From NCBI RefSeq assembly GCF_036021035.1, contig NZ_CP107930.1:1302001-1366000 (forward strand): 64,000 nt of DNA. Direction: 5' to 3'. Within the stretch, counting starts at the first letter, position 1; every line of letters starts with the position of its first letter. The notes below the pieces were generated by a model, which was given only the letters and a program-made list of their open reading frames with translations, made no database searches and had not been told where the DNA came from. Origin of the DNA: Kineococcus sp. NBC_00420. Lineage in GTDB: Bacteria > Actinomycetota > Actinomycetes > Actinomycetales > Kineococcaceae. The translations under genes and the position numbers were made by a program. Positions 15,501 through 23,877 of the stretch are shown here, in pieces.

Positions 15501-15794
15501 GTCCCCGCCCAGGCCGACGGCCCGCAGCCCCCGCAGCCGGCGACGGACGCGTTCGGCGAGCTCTCCGGCGGCCTTGCGGGTGAAGGTCAGGCCGAGGACG
15601 TCCTCGGGAGCCACCAGGCCGTTGGCGACGAGCCACACGACGCGCGAGGACATCGTCTCCGTCTTGCCCGAGCCGGCCCCCGCGACGACGAGCATCGGCT
15701 CCACGGGGGCCTCGATCACGGCCACCTGTTCGGGGGTCGGGGTCGGCCGTCCGAGCCGGTGCGCGATCTCCACGGCTCCCAGCAGCTCGCTCAC
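12450..15794 (-). CDS. adnB: AdnB subunit of the AdnAB helicase-nuclease
   Basis: The 1114-residue product has an intact SF1 motor: Walker A VAGAGSGKTETM near residue 40, motif II LLDEYQDTSYAQL, TVHASKGLEWDVVAVP and VAFTRAKEELLLSG. The C-terminus is a RecB-like nuclease with GRIDAVF and VVDWKTGRP. AdnAB processes double-strand breaks for recombination in mycobacteria in place of RecBCD. The GTG at 15794 has an AGGAGGG ribosome site and overlaps the adnA stop by 4 nt. The C-terminal end overlaps the convergent TetR gene. AdnB is expected to be the leading motor. Confidence 0.93.
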   Translation of the reverse strand: MSELLGAVEIAHRLGRPTPTPEQVAVIEAPVEPMLVVAGAGSGKTETMSSRVVWLVANGLVAPEDVLGLTFTRKAAGELAERVRRRLRGLRAVGLGGDAADDALGEGEPVVSTYHAYAASLVIDHGLRMGIEPQSTVLSDAGAWQLASDVVETWRGDLPGVEAAPSTLAAALLQLAGECAEHLVDPADVLSFVDGIDAHVKTLPKDDRSIAKLGAHVPGEPYAKVRDLLAVQQARKVVVPLLAEYERRKRDAEQLDFGDQVLLAARLAREVPAVAAAERAKHRIVLLDEYQDTSYAQLALLRSLFGDGHPVTAVGDPHQSIYGWRGASAGNLVSFPAHFRRLDDTPAAQLPLATSWRNDEGVLAAANVVAEPLNAALTAGTVAVLRPRPGAGTGRVRATFAATVEEEAAEVAARLAEVWRADSERLAVQRRVEGADPRPRRTAAVLCRKRSQFVVLQRALRDAGLPVEVVGLGGLLSTPEVVDVVATLHVLHDPGRGDHLARLLTGARWRLGARDLAALGVWARQLQRQRNALPLDPHEPGEDVVVLPDEVESVSLVEALDDLPGAGWTGPDGRGLSARAHARLSRLAAALRRLRSRTHLPVADLVGEVERALLLDVEVAARPGSSPAFARSNLDALADAAASFSAGSQRPGLGGFLSWLDAAEVRERGLEPGASDVATDAVQLLTVHASKGLEWDVVAVPGLVEKSFPATGETAPGWLGGMGSLGVLPYPLRGDRSSLPHFDIEGADTQKELDTAREQFLAACGEHQLAEERRLAYVAFTRAKEELLLSGAYWDDATRPREPSRFLREVLEAPPGAVPGLVVLPPAAPPEPDAPNPRTANPQRVVWPVDPLASRRGDVDAGAALVRAAMAATTTLDEVEEVDEVDEETLSWGEQSRLLLAERARAHDAPGVLLPKHLSASRLVALAQDADALALQLRRPVPLEPRPATRRGTAFHAWLEQRFTASSLLDLVDLPGAADEDAADDAELVALQRRFLASEWASRDPVAVEVSVETPVADLVVRGRIDAVFSTVSAGRTRWDVVDWKTGRPPEGDGARARDVQLAVYRLAWSRWQGVPLEDVSAAFFYASTGATVRPVDLLGADDLERLVRSVPVG

Positions 15795-18700
15795 CGGGAA
15801 CCCTCCTCGACGACGCTGCGGCCGGCGTCCTGGGCCGGGCAGCTGCTGTACACCGGGCAGTACCCGCAGTGCGGACCGACGACCGCCTCGAAGCGGTCGG
15901 CGGCCATCCCCTCGGCCGCGCGGGCGACGAGGTCGGACGCCCAGCCGGGCTCGGGGTCCTCGTCCAAAGCGCGTTGGCGCTGCTGCGGGGCCTTCTTCTG
16001 GTTGCCGCCGAGCTGGACGAGAGCGGCGCCCCCCGTGCCGCCGGGCACCGTGGGGAACGCGCCCTCCTGGGCGGCGAGCTGGTAGACGCCGAGCTGCGGC
16101 AGCCGCTCGAGGTCGGCCTTCGACGGCTGGGTCCTGCCCGTCTTGAGGTCGACGATCACGGCCCGGCCCTCGCCGTCGACCTCGAGGCGGTCCACCCGGC
16201 CGCGGATGCGGGCGCGACCGACAAGGACGTCGACGTCGAGCTCGACGCCCGCCAGCGTGCGACCCTCCCGGCGCGCCTCGCGGGAGTACTCCGCGAGCTT
16301 GTCGACCATCCGCTCGGCCCGGGCGCGCGCGGTGTCCGCGACCCACCCGTCCGGCAGTCCGAGGGTCGGCCAGAGCACTCCCAGGCGACGACGCAGCTCG
16401 AACGCGTCGGCCTCGGGAGCCTCGGAGGCGATGCGGTGCACGAGGTTGCCGATCGACTGGCTCGTCGAGTCGCCCGCGCGGGCGCCGGAGCTCTCCAGCA
16501 GCCAGCGCAGCCCGCAGCGCTCGAAGCTCTCGACCCGCGACGGCGAGACGGCGACCTCCTCGTGCGGAGCCCGCAACGGGCCGTCGTCGGTGAGGTCGTC
16601 GACGCCGTACCACTGCGCCGGGTCCGCGCCACCGACCCCGGCGCGGGCCAGCTCCGCCAGCCGGGACGCCGCGGCAGCCTTGCGCTGCGGGGACTCGAGC
16701 GTGTCCGGCGCGCAGACGACCTGGCGCAGCCGGGCCACCAGCGCCGGCAACGACACCGCCCGCGGCACGGTCGCCAGTTCGCGCTCCTCGTCCTGCGCGC
16801 CCTCCTGCAGCCCGGCCGCGTCGGCGACGACGTCGACGAAGGCCGACGGGCGTTCCTCCTCGGCCCGCACGGCGGTCACCGCCAGCTCCTCGCGCGCCCG
16901 GGAGACCGCGACGTGGAAGAGCCGCAGCTCGTCCTCCAGCACGGCGCGGCGCGCGCCGGGGCCGTCGGAGTCGCGGCCCTCGAGGACGTCCACGAGCGCC
17001 TGCGCGCCGAGGAGGGAACCGCGCAACCGCAGGTCGGGCCAGACCCCTTCCTGCACCCCGGCGACGACGACGAGGTCCCACTCGCGTCCCACCGCGCCCT
17101 GCGGGGTGGTCAGCGTGACGGCCCCCGCGTCGGGGGCGCGGTCGGCGAGGGTGTCGGAAGGCACCTCGGCCGCCATCAGCTGGTCGAGGAAGCGTTGCGC
17201 GCTGCCGGACCCGGGGAAGCGGTCCACGAAGCGACCCGCGGCCTCGAAGAGCGCGAGCACGGCGTCCAGGTCGCGGTCGGCGCGCCCGGCGTCGGCCCCC
17301 TCGACGACGGCCCCGGCCAGGGCGGCCCGCTGCCAGCGCTCCGCCAGACCACTGGCCTCCCAGATCCCCCAGAGGACCGTCTCGGCGCTCGCGTCGGGTG
17401 CCGCGGCCGCTCGTCGACCGGCCTGCAGGACGACCGCCACCCGCACGGCCGGGCGCAACGCCGGGTCCTCGACGCCGAGCATCGCCAGGTCACCGTCCGC
17501 CGCGGCGAGGTCACCGACCTCCGGCGCGGCGAGCGCCCCGGCCAGCGCCCCGGTGAGCACGGCGTCGCTGCTGCGACCGCCACCGGCGGCGACCTCGCTG
17601 CGGCGCAACGACTGCCGCAGGCGCCGCAGGGCGACCACGTCGGCTCCGCCGACGGGCGAGGTCACGAGGTCCCTGGCCGTGGCGTCGTCGAGGGCCTCCG
17701 GGTCGAGGACGACGGCGAGCGCCGTCAGCAGCGGGCGGACGGACGGCTCGTCGCGCACGGGGACCTCCGCGAGCGGCACCGCGAGCGGGACCCCGGCGTG
17801 CGCGAGCCCCCGGCGCAGCGCGGCGGTGTGCCCGGCGGAGCGGACGACGACGGCCATCCGCGACCAGGGCATCCCGTCCAGCAGGTGGCGGCGGCGCAAC
17901 CGCTGGGCGATCCAGGCGGCCTCCTGGGTGGGTGAGCCGAGGACGGCGACCTCGACGTGCCCACCGCCGCCGCGACCCGCGCGGGCCGCGCGTTGCCCGG
18001 CGCCGCCGAGAGCGCCGATGCGGGTCGAGACCGCCCGGGTCACGTCGTGCAGGACGGGCCGCTGGCGCCAGCCGGTGCCGAGCACGAACGTCGGCGCGTC
18101 GACGCCCGGTCGCGGCCCGAACCGCTGGGCCAGCCCGGCGGCGGTGCGCGCGTCGGCACCGCGGAAGCCCTGGGTGACGCTGTCGGGGTCGGTGGTCAGC
18201 ACGAGGTCGCGCCCACCGGCGACGACCTCGAGCAGGCGCAGACCGGCGTCGGAGAGGTCGTGGGCGTCGTCGACGGCGACGAGGTCCCAGCGGGCGCGTT
18301 CGGCGGTGAGCAGGTCGGGCTGGGCCTGCAGGGCGACGACGGCCTCGTCGACCACGGCGGCCGGGTCGTAGGCCTCGGAGCGGCTGAGGGCGTTGACGTC
18401 GAGGTACTCCTCGAGGAGGGCGGCCGCGGCCCGCCACTCGGGCCGGGCCTGGGTGCGGGCGAGGTCGAGCAGGTCGGCGGAGCGCAGCCCGCGTTCGACG
18501 ACGCGCATCAGCAGGTCGCGCAGTTCGTTGCGGAAGCTGCGCAGCACCCAGGACGCGCGGGGGACGTCGCTGGGCCAGCTCGGGACCCGCAGGGCACCCG
18601 TGGCGGTGAGCGCGCCGGTGGCGTCGAGGTCGAAGAGCTCGGTCACGGCCGGGCCCTCCTCGGCGGTGACGGCGAGGTGACCGCGGAGCAGGTCGGCCAG

Positions 18701-19180
18701 GATCGAGTCCTGCTCGGCGCCGGAGATCAGACGTGGCGGCGGGGTCCCCTCGCGGACGTGGACGAGGCGCAGCACGCCGAAGGCGTAGGACTGGGGCGTG
18801 CGGGCCGCGGGCTGGCCCGTCGTGCGTCGCAACCGTTGCGAGAGGTCGTCGCGCAGCAGGTCGGCGGAACGACGGGTCGGGGCCAGGACGAGGACCCGGT
18901 CCGGTTCCAGGCCGTCGCGTTCCACCCGGGTCGCGACGAGTTCGCGCAGGGTGCGGGTACGACCGGTCCCCGGGGCACCCAGGACGACCAGCGGGCCGCT
19001 GCCGGGCCGGGTGTCGAGCACCCGCTGCTGGCTCGGGTCCGGCTGTGCGGCAGGGGGTTCGACCGGTGCGGCCCGCCGCAACCGCGGCGGTCGCGGCCGT
19101 CGGGGCCGTTGGCGGGCACCGTCGCCGCCCCCACCGGGCGCACGGCCCGCACCACCGTCGTCCACGTTCTCCCCGAGCAC
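15791..19180 (-). CDS. adnA: AdnA subunit of the AdnAB helicase-nuclease, motor motifs altered
   Basis: The 1129-residue product pairs an SF1-like motor with a C-terminal nuclease (GRVDRLEVDG, AVIVDLKTGRTQPSK) and a four-cysteine iron-sulfur site made of FERCGLRW and CGYCPVYSSCP. The Walker A at residues 68-75 is GAPGTGRT, with Arg instead of Lys, and motif II reads VDDAHD in place of DEAQ/DEYQD. The motor is therefore probably weak or structural, while the nuclease looks intact. Gene order adnA then adnB with overlap matches Rv3202c-Rv3201c. The N-terminal 45 residues are Gly/Arg/Pro-rich and poorly conserved, so the exact start is uncertain. Confidence 0.92.
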   Translation of the reverse strand: MLGENVDDGGAGRAPGGGGDGARQRPRRPRPPRLRRAAPVEPPAAQPDPSQQRVLDTRPGSGPLVVLGAPGTGRTRTLRELVATRVERDGLEPDRVLVLAPTRRSADLLRDDLSQRLRRTTGQPAARTPQSYAFGVLRLVHVREGTPPPRLISGAEQDSILADLLRGHLAVTAEEGPAVTELFDLDATGALTATGALRVPSWPSDVPRASWVLRSFRNELRDLLMRVVERGLRSADLLDLARTQARPEWRAAAALLEEYLDVNALSRSEAYDPAAVVDEAVVALQAQPDLLTAERARWDLVAVDDAHDLSDAGLRLLEVVAGGRDLVLTTDPDSVTQGFRGADARTAAGLAQRFGPRPGVDAPTFVLGTGWRQRPVLHDVTRAVSTRIGALGGAGQRAARAGRGGGGHVEVAVLGSPTQEAAWIAQRLRRRHLLDGMPWSRMAVVVRSAGHTAALRRGLAHAGVPLAVPLAEVPVRDEPSVRPLLTALAVVLDPEALDDATARDLVTSPVGGADVVALRRLRQSLRRSEVAAGGGRSSDAVLTGALAGALAAPEVGDLAAADGDLAMLGVEDPALRPAVRVAVVLQAGRRAAAAPDASAETVLWGIWEASGLAERWQRAALAGAVVEGADAGRADRDLDAVLALFEAAGRFVDRFPGSGSAQRFLDQLMAAEVPSDTLADRAPDAGAVTLTTPQGAVGREWDLVVVAGVQEGVWPDLRLRGSLLGAQALVDVLEGRDSDGPGARRAVLEDELRLFHVAVSRAREELAVTAVRAEEERPSAFVDVVADAAGLQEGAQDEERELATVPRAVSLPALVARLRQVVCAPDTLESPQRKAAAASRLAELARAGVGGADPAQWYGVDDLTDDGPLRAPHEEVAVSPSRVESFERCGLRWLLESSGARAGDSTSQSIGNLVHRIASEAPEADAFELRRRLGVLWPTLGLPDGWVADTARARAERMVDKLAEYSREARREGRTLAGVELDVDVLVGRARIRGRVDRLEVDGEGRAVIVDLKTGRTQPSKADLERLPQLGVYQLAAQEGAFPTVPGGTGGAALVQLGGNQKKAPQQRQRALDEDPEPGWASDLVARAAEGMAADRFEAVVGPHCGYCPVYSSCPAQDAGRSVVEEGSR

Positions 19181-19223
19181 CTCGTCATGGCACCACAGAC
19201 CTCCGACACGACCCCCACCGCTG

Positions 19224-20096
19224 TCAGCCGGCCAGTCCCAGCTCGGCCACCAGCGCCTCGACGTTGGCGGCCTGGTTCAGGGAGTAGAGGTGCAGCAGGG
19301 GCACGCCCTCGGCCAGCAGCCGGCGGCCGTCCTCGACCGCGACCCGCAGACCCTCCTCGCGGAAGGCGCCCCGGTCGTCGAGGAAGGGGTCGAGGCGACG
19401 GTGCAGCCAGGAGGGTTCGTGGCCGTCGGTGAGCCGTCGGGTCACCTCGAGGACCCGCGGGCTGGTCACGGGCAGCAGACCCGGGACCAGCGGCACCTGG
19501 CAGCCGGCGGCGGCGAGGCGGTCCCGCAGTCGGAGGAAGTCCTCGACGTCGAAGGTCAGCTGGGCGATCGCGAACGCGGCTCCGGCGCGGACCTTCCCCA
19601 GCAGGTGCCGCAGGTCGGTGTCGGGGTCGGGAGAGTCGGGGTGGCCGAGCGGGAAGGCCGCCACCCCCACCGAGGACGCGCCCTCGGTCAGGGCCAGCCG
19701 CACCAGCTCGTCGGCGTGCTGCAGACCCTGCGGGTGCGGGCTCCAGGGTGCGTGCGGGTCGCCGTCCGGGTCCCCCCGCAGGGCGAGGACGTCGCGCACC
19801 CCGCCCGCCAGCAGCGCGCCGACGACACCGCGCAGCCGGTCCGCGGACTCCCCGACGGCGGTGAGGTGGGCGAGCGGGCGCAGGGACGTCTCGGCGGCGA
19901 GGCGGGAGGCGAGCTCGACCGTCCCCTCCCGGCTGCCGCCGCCGGCGCCGTAGGTGACCGAGGCGAAGACCGGCCGGAGCCGGGCGAGCCGTTCGACGCT
20001 CGCCCACTGCCGGGTGGCCGAGGCCTCGTCGTGGGCGGGCGAGAACTCCACCGAGAAGCGCCGCTGCGCGCAGGCCAGGTCCTCGGGGAGGCTCAC
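19224..20096 (-). CDS. metF: 5,10-methylenetetrahydrofolate reductase
   Basis: The 290-residue TIM-barrel protein starts RRFSVEFSPAHDE (the catalytic Glu in EF.P), then RPVFASVTYGAGG and DVLALRGDPDGD, characteristic FAD- and folate-contacting segments of MTHFR. It would make 5-methyl-tetrahydrofolate for methionine synthesis. The GTG at 20096 overlaps the stop of the alkyltransferase-like gene by 4 nt (GTGA), so the two are translationally coupled. The segment YSLNQAANVEALV at the end is the usual C-terminus. Confidence 0.9.
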   Translation of the reverse strand: MSLPEDLACAQRRFSVEFSPAHDEASATRQWASVERLARLRPVFASVTYGAGGGSREGTVELASRLAAETSLRPLAHLTAVGESADRLRGVVGALLAGGVRDVLALRGDPDGDPHAPWSPHPQGLQHADELVRLALTEGASSVGVAAFPLGHPDSPDPDTDLRHLLGKVRAGAAFAIAQLTFDVEDFLRLRDRLAAAGCQVPLVPGLLPVTSPRVLEVTRRLTDGHEPSWLHRRLDPFLDDRGAFREEGLRVAVEDGRRLLAEGVPLLHLYSLNQAANVEALVAELGLAG

Positions 20097-20440
20097 CGCG
20101 GGGCCCACGGGGCGACCCAGTCGCTCGCGTCCCAGCGGGCCTGCCCGAGGTCGACCCGGACGTCGGCGGCGTCGTGGGCGAGGCGCCGCAACGGGACACC
20201 CTCCGCCCGCCAGTGCTGCAGGGCCCGGTCCGCGAGCGGCGGGGCGGCGCTCCCGTCGGCCCGCAGGACGCGCCACCAGGGGGCGTCGGACCCGAAGCGG
20301 CGCAGCACGTTCCCGACGAACCGCGGTCCGCGGTCACCGACGAGCTCGCCCACGTCGCCGTAGGTCAGGACCCGCCCGGCGGGGATGGCGTGCACGACCT
20401 CGAGGACCTCCTCGGCGCGGTCGGGAAGCTCGCTCGGCAC
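20093..20440 (-). CDS. Alkyltransferase-like protein (MGMT fold without active cysteine)
   Basis: The 115-residue protein matches the DNA-binding domain of O6-alkylguanine alkyltransferases: IPAGRVLTYGDVGELVGDRG and RFVGNVLRRF. The active-site PCHRV is replaced by PWWRV, so it cannot accept alkyl groups. Such alkyltransferase-like proteins bind O6-alkylguanine and hand the lesion to nucleotide excision repair; their site is commonly PWHRV, so the second Trp here is unusual. It is the first gene of a set running into metF, adnA and adnB. Confidence 0.88.
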   Translation of the reverse strand: MPSELPDRAEEVLEVVHAIPAGRVLTYGDVGELVGDRGPRFVGNVLRRFGSDAPWWRVLRADGSAAPPLADRALQHWRAEGVPLRRLAHDAADVRVDLGQARWDASDWVAPWAPR

Positions 20441-20501
20441 GGGCGCAGCCTCCCACCCGGGTGCCGCGACACGCGCTGGCCCCCTGTGCCGGGCCCCTGC
20501 C

Positions 20502-21269
20502 TCAGGGGTTGGGCCAGGGGTTCGGCAGCGCGCCGTCCAGCCCCTTCGTCTGCTGCATCATCACCGGCGCGAGCTTCCCGGCCCCGGGGTTCGGCGCGTG
20601 GCCGTGACCGAGGGCGTGGCCCACCTCGTGGTTGACGACGTACTGCCGGTAGCCGGTGCGGTCCTCGCCGTAGTCGGGGATCGCCTCCACCCAGCGGTAC
20701 CACGTGAGGATCGCCGCGTCACCGCTGCGGCAGGAGAGCGTGCCGCCGGTGCGCAGGGGGCGGCAGAGCGCGGCGGAGGTGTCGGGGGTCGCCAGCACGA
20801 GGCGGATCTCGGCGTCGCCGTCGGTGCGGGCGAAGCTCGTCGTGCCGCCCGCGCCCCAGCTCCGCGGGTCGTTCAGGACGCCCAGCGCGAAGTCCGCGAA
20901 CGCGACCGGGTCCAGCACGCCCGCGTCGAGGAGGTCCTGTTCCACCTCGACGCGGAGGGTACGGACCCGTTGCGAGGCAGGGGCTTGCGAGGAACCCGGC
21001 ACGACGACGAGGGATCCCCCACCGGACTGCGGGACCCTGCGCAGCAGGACCCCGGCGCTGACGTCGGCCGCCGTGAGGCCCTCGGGCAGCGGCGGCTGAG
21101 TCGGCTGCGTCACCGTGGGTGTCGCCACCTCGGACGGGGCGGCCGTCGAGCTGGTGGGTGCCGGGGTCCCCGGGGCCTGCGACGGCGTGCCGCTCGCTCC
21201 GCCCGTGCACCCCGCGAGTCCCGCCAGCACCCCCGCTCCGCCGAGCAGGACCGCCCGTCGGGAGGTCAC
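20502..21269 (-). CDS. Exported DUF3152 protein with a metallopeptidase-like zinc motif
   Basis: The 255-residue product begins VTSRRAVLLGGAGVLAGLAGC, which combines a twin-arginine-like pair with a lipobox (LAGC), followed by a Pro/Thr-rich linker. The folded part ends with YVVNHEVGHALGHGH, an HExxHxxGHxH zinc pattern, and PVMMQQTKG resembling a Met-turn. DUF3152 proteins are surface proteins of unknown role, probably metalloproteases. The GTG at 21269 is chosen because it places the signal peptide at the N-terminus; an upstream in-frame start at 21365 would bury it. Confidence 0.8.
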   Translation of the reverse strand: MTSRRAVLLGGAGVLAGLAGCTGGASGTPSQAPGTPAPTSSTAAPSEVATPTVTQPTQPPLPEGLTAADVSAGVLLRRVPQSGGGSLVVVPGSSQAPASQRVRTLRVEVEQDLLDAGVLDPVAFADFALGVLNDPRSWGAGGTTSFARTDGDAEIRLVLATPDTSAALCRPLRTGGTLSCRSGDAAILTWYRWVEAIPDYGEDRTGYRQYVVNHEVGHALGHGHAPNPGAGKLAPVMMQQTKGLDGALPNPWPNP

Positions 21270-21496
21270 CGGGGGGCGGTCGGGGTCGCCGTCGTGGGCA
21301 CGCAGGAGCACGGCGTCAGCTTCGCACCGGTACCGCACAGCCGGGCGCAGCCACCCCGCTCGCACCTCCGCCCCGTCCGCTGGCGGCGAACCGGAACGCG
21401 GTCGCGCCCCGGCGGCGGCTAGCGTGGCCTGACGATCGCGGGCGGCAACCGCCCCACGCGAGGTTCAGGAACGGCGAGACCCGGGAGGGGACTGCG

Positions 21497-21721
21497 GTGG
21501 AGGTTCGGATCGGCGTGCAGAACGTCGCACGCGAGCTGGTGTTCGAGTCGGCCCAGACCAGCGAGGAGATCACCGCGGCGGTCACCGAGGCGCTGTCCGG
21601 CGGCACGGTGCTGCGGCTGGTGGACGAGAAGGGACGCCTCGTGGTGGTCCCGGCGGCGTCGCTGGGGTACATCGACATCGGTGCCTCGGAGGTCCGCAAG
21701 GTGGGCTTCGGCCTGTCCTGA
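21497..21721 (+). CDS. DUF3107 small protein
   Basis: The 74-residue product (VEVRIGVQNVARELVFES...) matches DUF3107, a short actinobacterial family (M. tuberculosis TB9.4 type) with an alternating beta-alpha pattern and a conserved IDIGASEVRKVGFG end that might mimic an ATP-binding strand. Function unknown. The GTG at 21497 has a GGGAGGGG ribosome site. It is transcribed alone between DUF3152 and the helicase gene, followed by a hairpin. Confidence 0.85.
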   Translation: MEVRIGVQNVARELVFESAQTSEEITAAVTEALSGGTVLRLVDEKGRLVVVPAASLGYIDIGASEVRKVGFGLS

Positions 21722-21749
21722 CGGGCGGGCACGAGGTGTGACGAGGTGT

Positions 21750-21780
21750 GACGTCGCGGTGGAGACCCCACCGCGGCGTC
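21750..21780 (+). terminator. Hairpin terminator after the DUF3107 gene
   Basis: CGCGGTGG (21755-21762) pairs with CCACCGCG (21768-21775); the stem extends outward with G-U and Watson-Crick pairs to about 21750/21780. GAGGTGTGAC is repeated just before it. Confidence 0.6.
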
Positions 21781-22020
21781 GCGCCGCACCGCCGGGGGCG
21801 CTGTGACGGGGTGTGAGGGGGCGACACGCGCCGGGCACGGGGTGGCACGGCTACCATGGTCAGGTTCATGGTTGCCCGGTCGCCAGTCACGATCGGCTGC
21901 CGATTGCCGCGACGCGGCCGCACGTCCCGCCTGACGACCTCCTCACGGAGGGTTCGAGCGCTCCCCACCCGGTGAGCTCGTGCGGGTCGTCGACGCCGCC
22001 GCCCCCTGCACGGGAGACGC
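21781..22020 (+). other. Intergenic leader region of the DEAD-box helicase gene
   Basis: This 240-bp stretch has no convincing ORF. A -10-like TACCAT lies near 21853, which would give a leader of about 160 nt before the helicase ATG. Long structured leaders on DEAD-box helicase genes are often cold- or autoregulated; no specific motif is identifiable here. Confidence 0.35.
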
Positions 22021-23796
22021 ATGACCGACTCGAGCACGACGGACGCCCAGCACGAGACGTCCGACCAGACCACCCCCGAGGCCGCCCCCTACGTGGCCCC
22101 GCCCGTCGGCACCTTCGCCGAGCACGGCGTCGACGCGCGCATCGCGCAGTCCCTCGCCGGAGCCGGGATCACCACCCCGTTCCCCATCCAGTCGATGACC
22201 CTGCCCGTGGCGCTGACCGGGCACGACATCATCGGCCAGGCCAAGACGGGTACCGGCAAGACCCTCGGTTTCGGCGTCCCGCTCCTGCAGCGCACCGCCG
22301 TCCCGGGTGACCCCGACTACGACGTCCTGCCGAACCCCGGCAAGCCGCAGGCGCTGGTCATCGTCCCGACCCGCGAGCTCGCCACCCAGGTCGCCGGCGA
22401 CCTGACGACCGCGAGCCGCAACTACCCCGCCCGCATCCTCACCGTGTACGGCGGCCGGGCCTACGAACCGCAGATCGCCGCGCTGACCAAGGGCATCGAC
22501 GTCGTCGTCGGCACCCCGGGCCGTCTCCTCGACCTCGCGCAGCAGCGTCACCTCGACCTCTTCAACGTCAAGTGCGTCGTCCTGGACGAGGCCGACGAGA
22601 TGCTCGACCTCGGCTTCCTGCCCGACGTCGAACGCCTGCTCTCGCAGACCAACCCGGGCCGGCAGACGATGCTGTTCTCGGCGACGATGCCCGGCCCGGT
22701 CGTGGCGATGGCGCGCTCCTACATGCGTCAGCCCACCCACATCCGCGCCGTGGACCCGACCGACGACGGAGCCACCGTCGCGGCCATCACGCAGTTCGCC
22801 TACCGCACCCACGCCCTCGACAAGGTCGAGGTCCTGGCCCGGTTGCTGCAGGCCGAGGGTCGCGGCCTCACCATCGTCTTCAGCCGCACCAAGCGCACCG
22901 CCGCCTCCGTCGCCGAGCAGCTGGAGGAACGCGGTTTCGCGGCCGCCTCCATCCACGGTGACCTCGGCCAGGGCGCCCGCGAGCAGGCCCTGCGCGCGTT
23001 CCGCGCCGGCAAGGTCGACGTCCTCGTCGCCACCGACGTCGCCGCCCGCGGCATCGACGTCGAGGACGTCACCCACGTCGTGAACTACCAGTGCCCCGAG
23101 GACGAGAAGACCTACCTGCACCGCATCGGTCGCACCGGCCGCGCCGGGAACACCGGTGTCGCGGTCACCTTCGTGGACTGGGACGAGCTCCCCCGCTGGG
23201 GCCTCATCGACAAGGCGCTCGGTCTCGGCTTCGGCGAACCCGTCGAGACGTACTCGTCCTCGCCGCACCTGTTCGACGACCTGAACATCCCCGCGGGCAC
23301 GACGGGACGCCTCCCGCGCGCGAGCCGGACCCGCGCCGGCCTCGAGGCCGAGCAGGTCGAGGACCTCGGGGAGGTCGGCGCCAGCAAGGGCCGACGCCCC
23401 CGCAAGGACGGTGGCCGGGAGTCCGGGCGCGACGGTGGGCGTGACAGTGGGCGTGGTCCCCGTCGCGACGCCGGCCCCACCGCTGTCGCGGCCGAGGAAG
23501 GTGTCGTCGAGGAACGCGTCGAGCGTCCCCGCCGCGACCGTCAGCGCCGCCGGACCCGCAGCGGGGTCGAACTCGACGAGACCCAGGTCGTGGAGACCCC
23601 GGTCGGGGCGGACGGAGCGGCGGTGACCCCCGAGGCTCCCGCGGTCGCGGAGACCCCGGAGACCCCGGCACCCGCCGAGGGTGGCGAGACCGCGGAGCGG
23701 CCGCGTCGCCGTCGTCGCAGCCGCGCGAAGACCGCCGACGCGAGCGCCGAGCAGGGCAGCGACGAGAGCGCTGCCCCCGCTCCCGCCGTCGACTGA
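22021..23796 (+). CDS. DEAD-box ATP-dependent RNA helicase (RhlE-like)
   Basis: The 591-residue protein has the full DEAD-box set: Q motif with PFPIQSMTLPVAL, Walker A AKTGTGKT, PTRELA, TPGRLLDL, VLDEADEML, SAT, then the second domain with IVFSRTKR, DVAARGID and HRIGRTGRAG. The last about 170 residues are Arg/Asp/Glu/Pro-rich and likely disordered RNA-binding tail (RRGRGPRRDAG-like and RRRRRSRAKT). It would remodel RNA in ribosome assembly or decay. The ATG has a GGGAGAC ribosome site. The position between DUF3107 and a hypothetical gene matches the Rv3211 neighbourhood. Confidence 0.92.
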   Translation: MTDSSTTDAQHETSDQTTPEAAPYVAPPVGTFAEHGVDARIAQSLAGAGITTPFPIQSMTLPVALTGHDIIGQAKTGTGKTLGFGVPLLQRTAVPGDPDYDVLPNPGKPQALVIVPTRELATQVAGDLTTASRNYPARILTVYGGRAYEPQIAALTKGIDVVVGTPGRLLDLAQQRHLDLFNVKCVVLDEADEMLDLGFLPDVERLLSQTNPGRQTMLFSATMPGPVVAMARSYMRQPTHIRAVDPTDDGATVAAITQFAYRTHALDKVEVLARLLQAEGRGLTIVFSRTKRTAASVAEQLEERGFAAASIHGDLGQGAREQALRAFRAGKVDVLVATDVAARGIDVEDVTHVVNYQCPEDEKTYLHRIGRTGRAGNTGVAVTFVDWDELPRWGLIDKALGLGFGEPVETYSSSPHLFDDLNIPAGTTGRLPRASRTRAGLEAEQVEDLGEVGASKGRRPRKDGGRESGRDGGRDSGRGPRRDAGPTAVAAEEGVVEERVERPRRDRQRRRTRSGVELDETQVVETPVGADGAAVTPEAPAVAETPETPAPAEGGETAERPRRRRRSRAKTADASAEQGSDESAAPAPAVD

Positions 23797-23801
23797 CCCG
23801 G

Positions 23802-23841
23802 TCGGACGGGTCCCGCCGCACCACCGGCGGGACCCGTCCGA
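23802..23841 (+). terminator. Perfect 17-bp hairpin terminator after the helicase gene
   Basis: Arms 23802-23818 and 23825-23841 are fully complementary around CACCAC, 5 nt after the helicase stop. There is no U-tract. Confidence 0.75.
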
Positions 23842-23865
23842 GCTGCGACCACCCGGACTCGACCG

Positions 23866-23871
23866 CACCCT
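23866..23871 (+). promoter_or_regulatory. Candidate -10 element (CACCCT), leaderless
   Basis: CACCCT ends 6 nt before the GTG at 23878. It deviates from TANNNT at the first base. Confidence 0.35.
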
Positions 23872-23877
23872 GGTGGG

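Noticed and set aside
10983-16085. A very long open frame on the plus strand opposite adnB
   Set aside because: It is antisense to a well-conserved helicase-nuclease; its translation is Gly/Arg/Val/Pro-rich with no domains, as expected from GC-rich codon bias.
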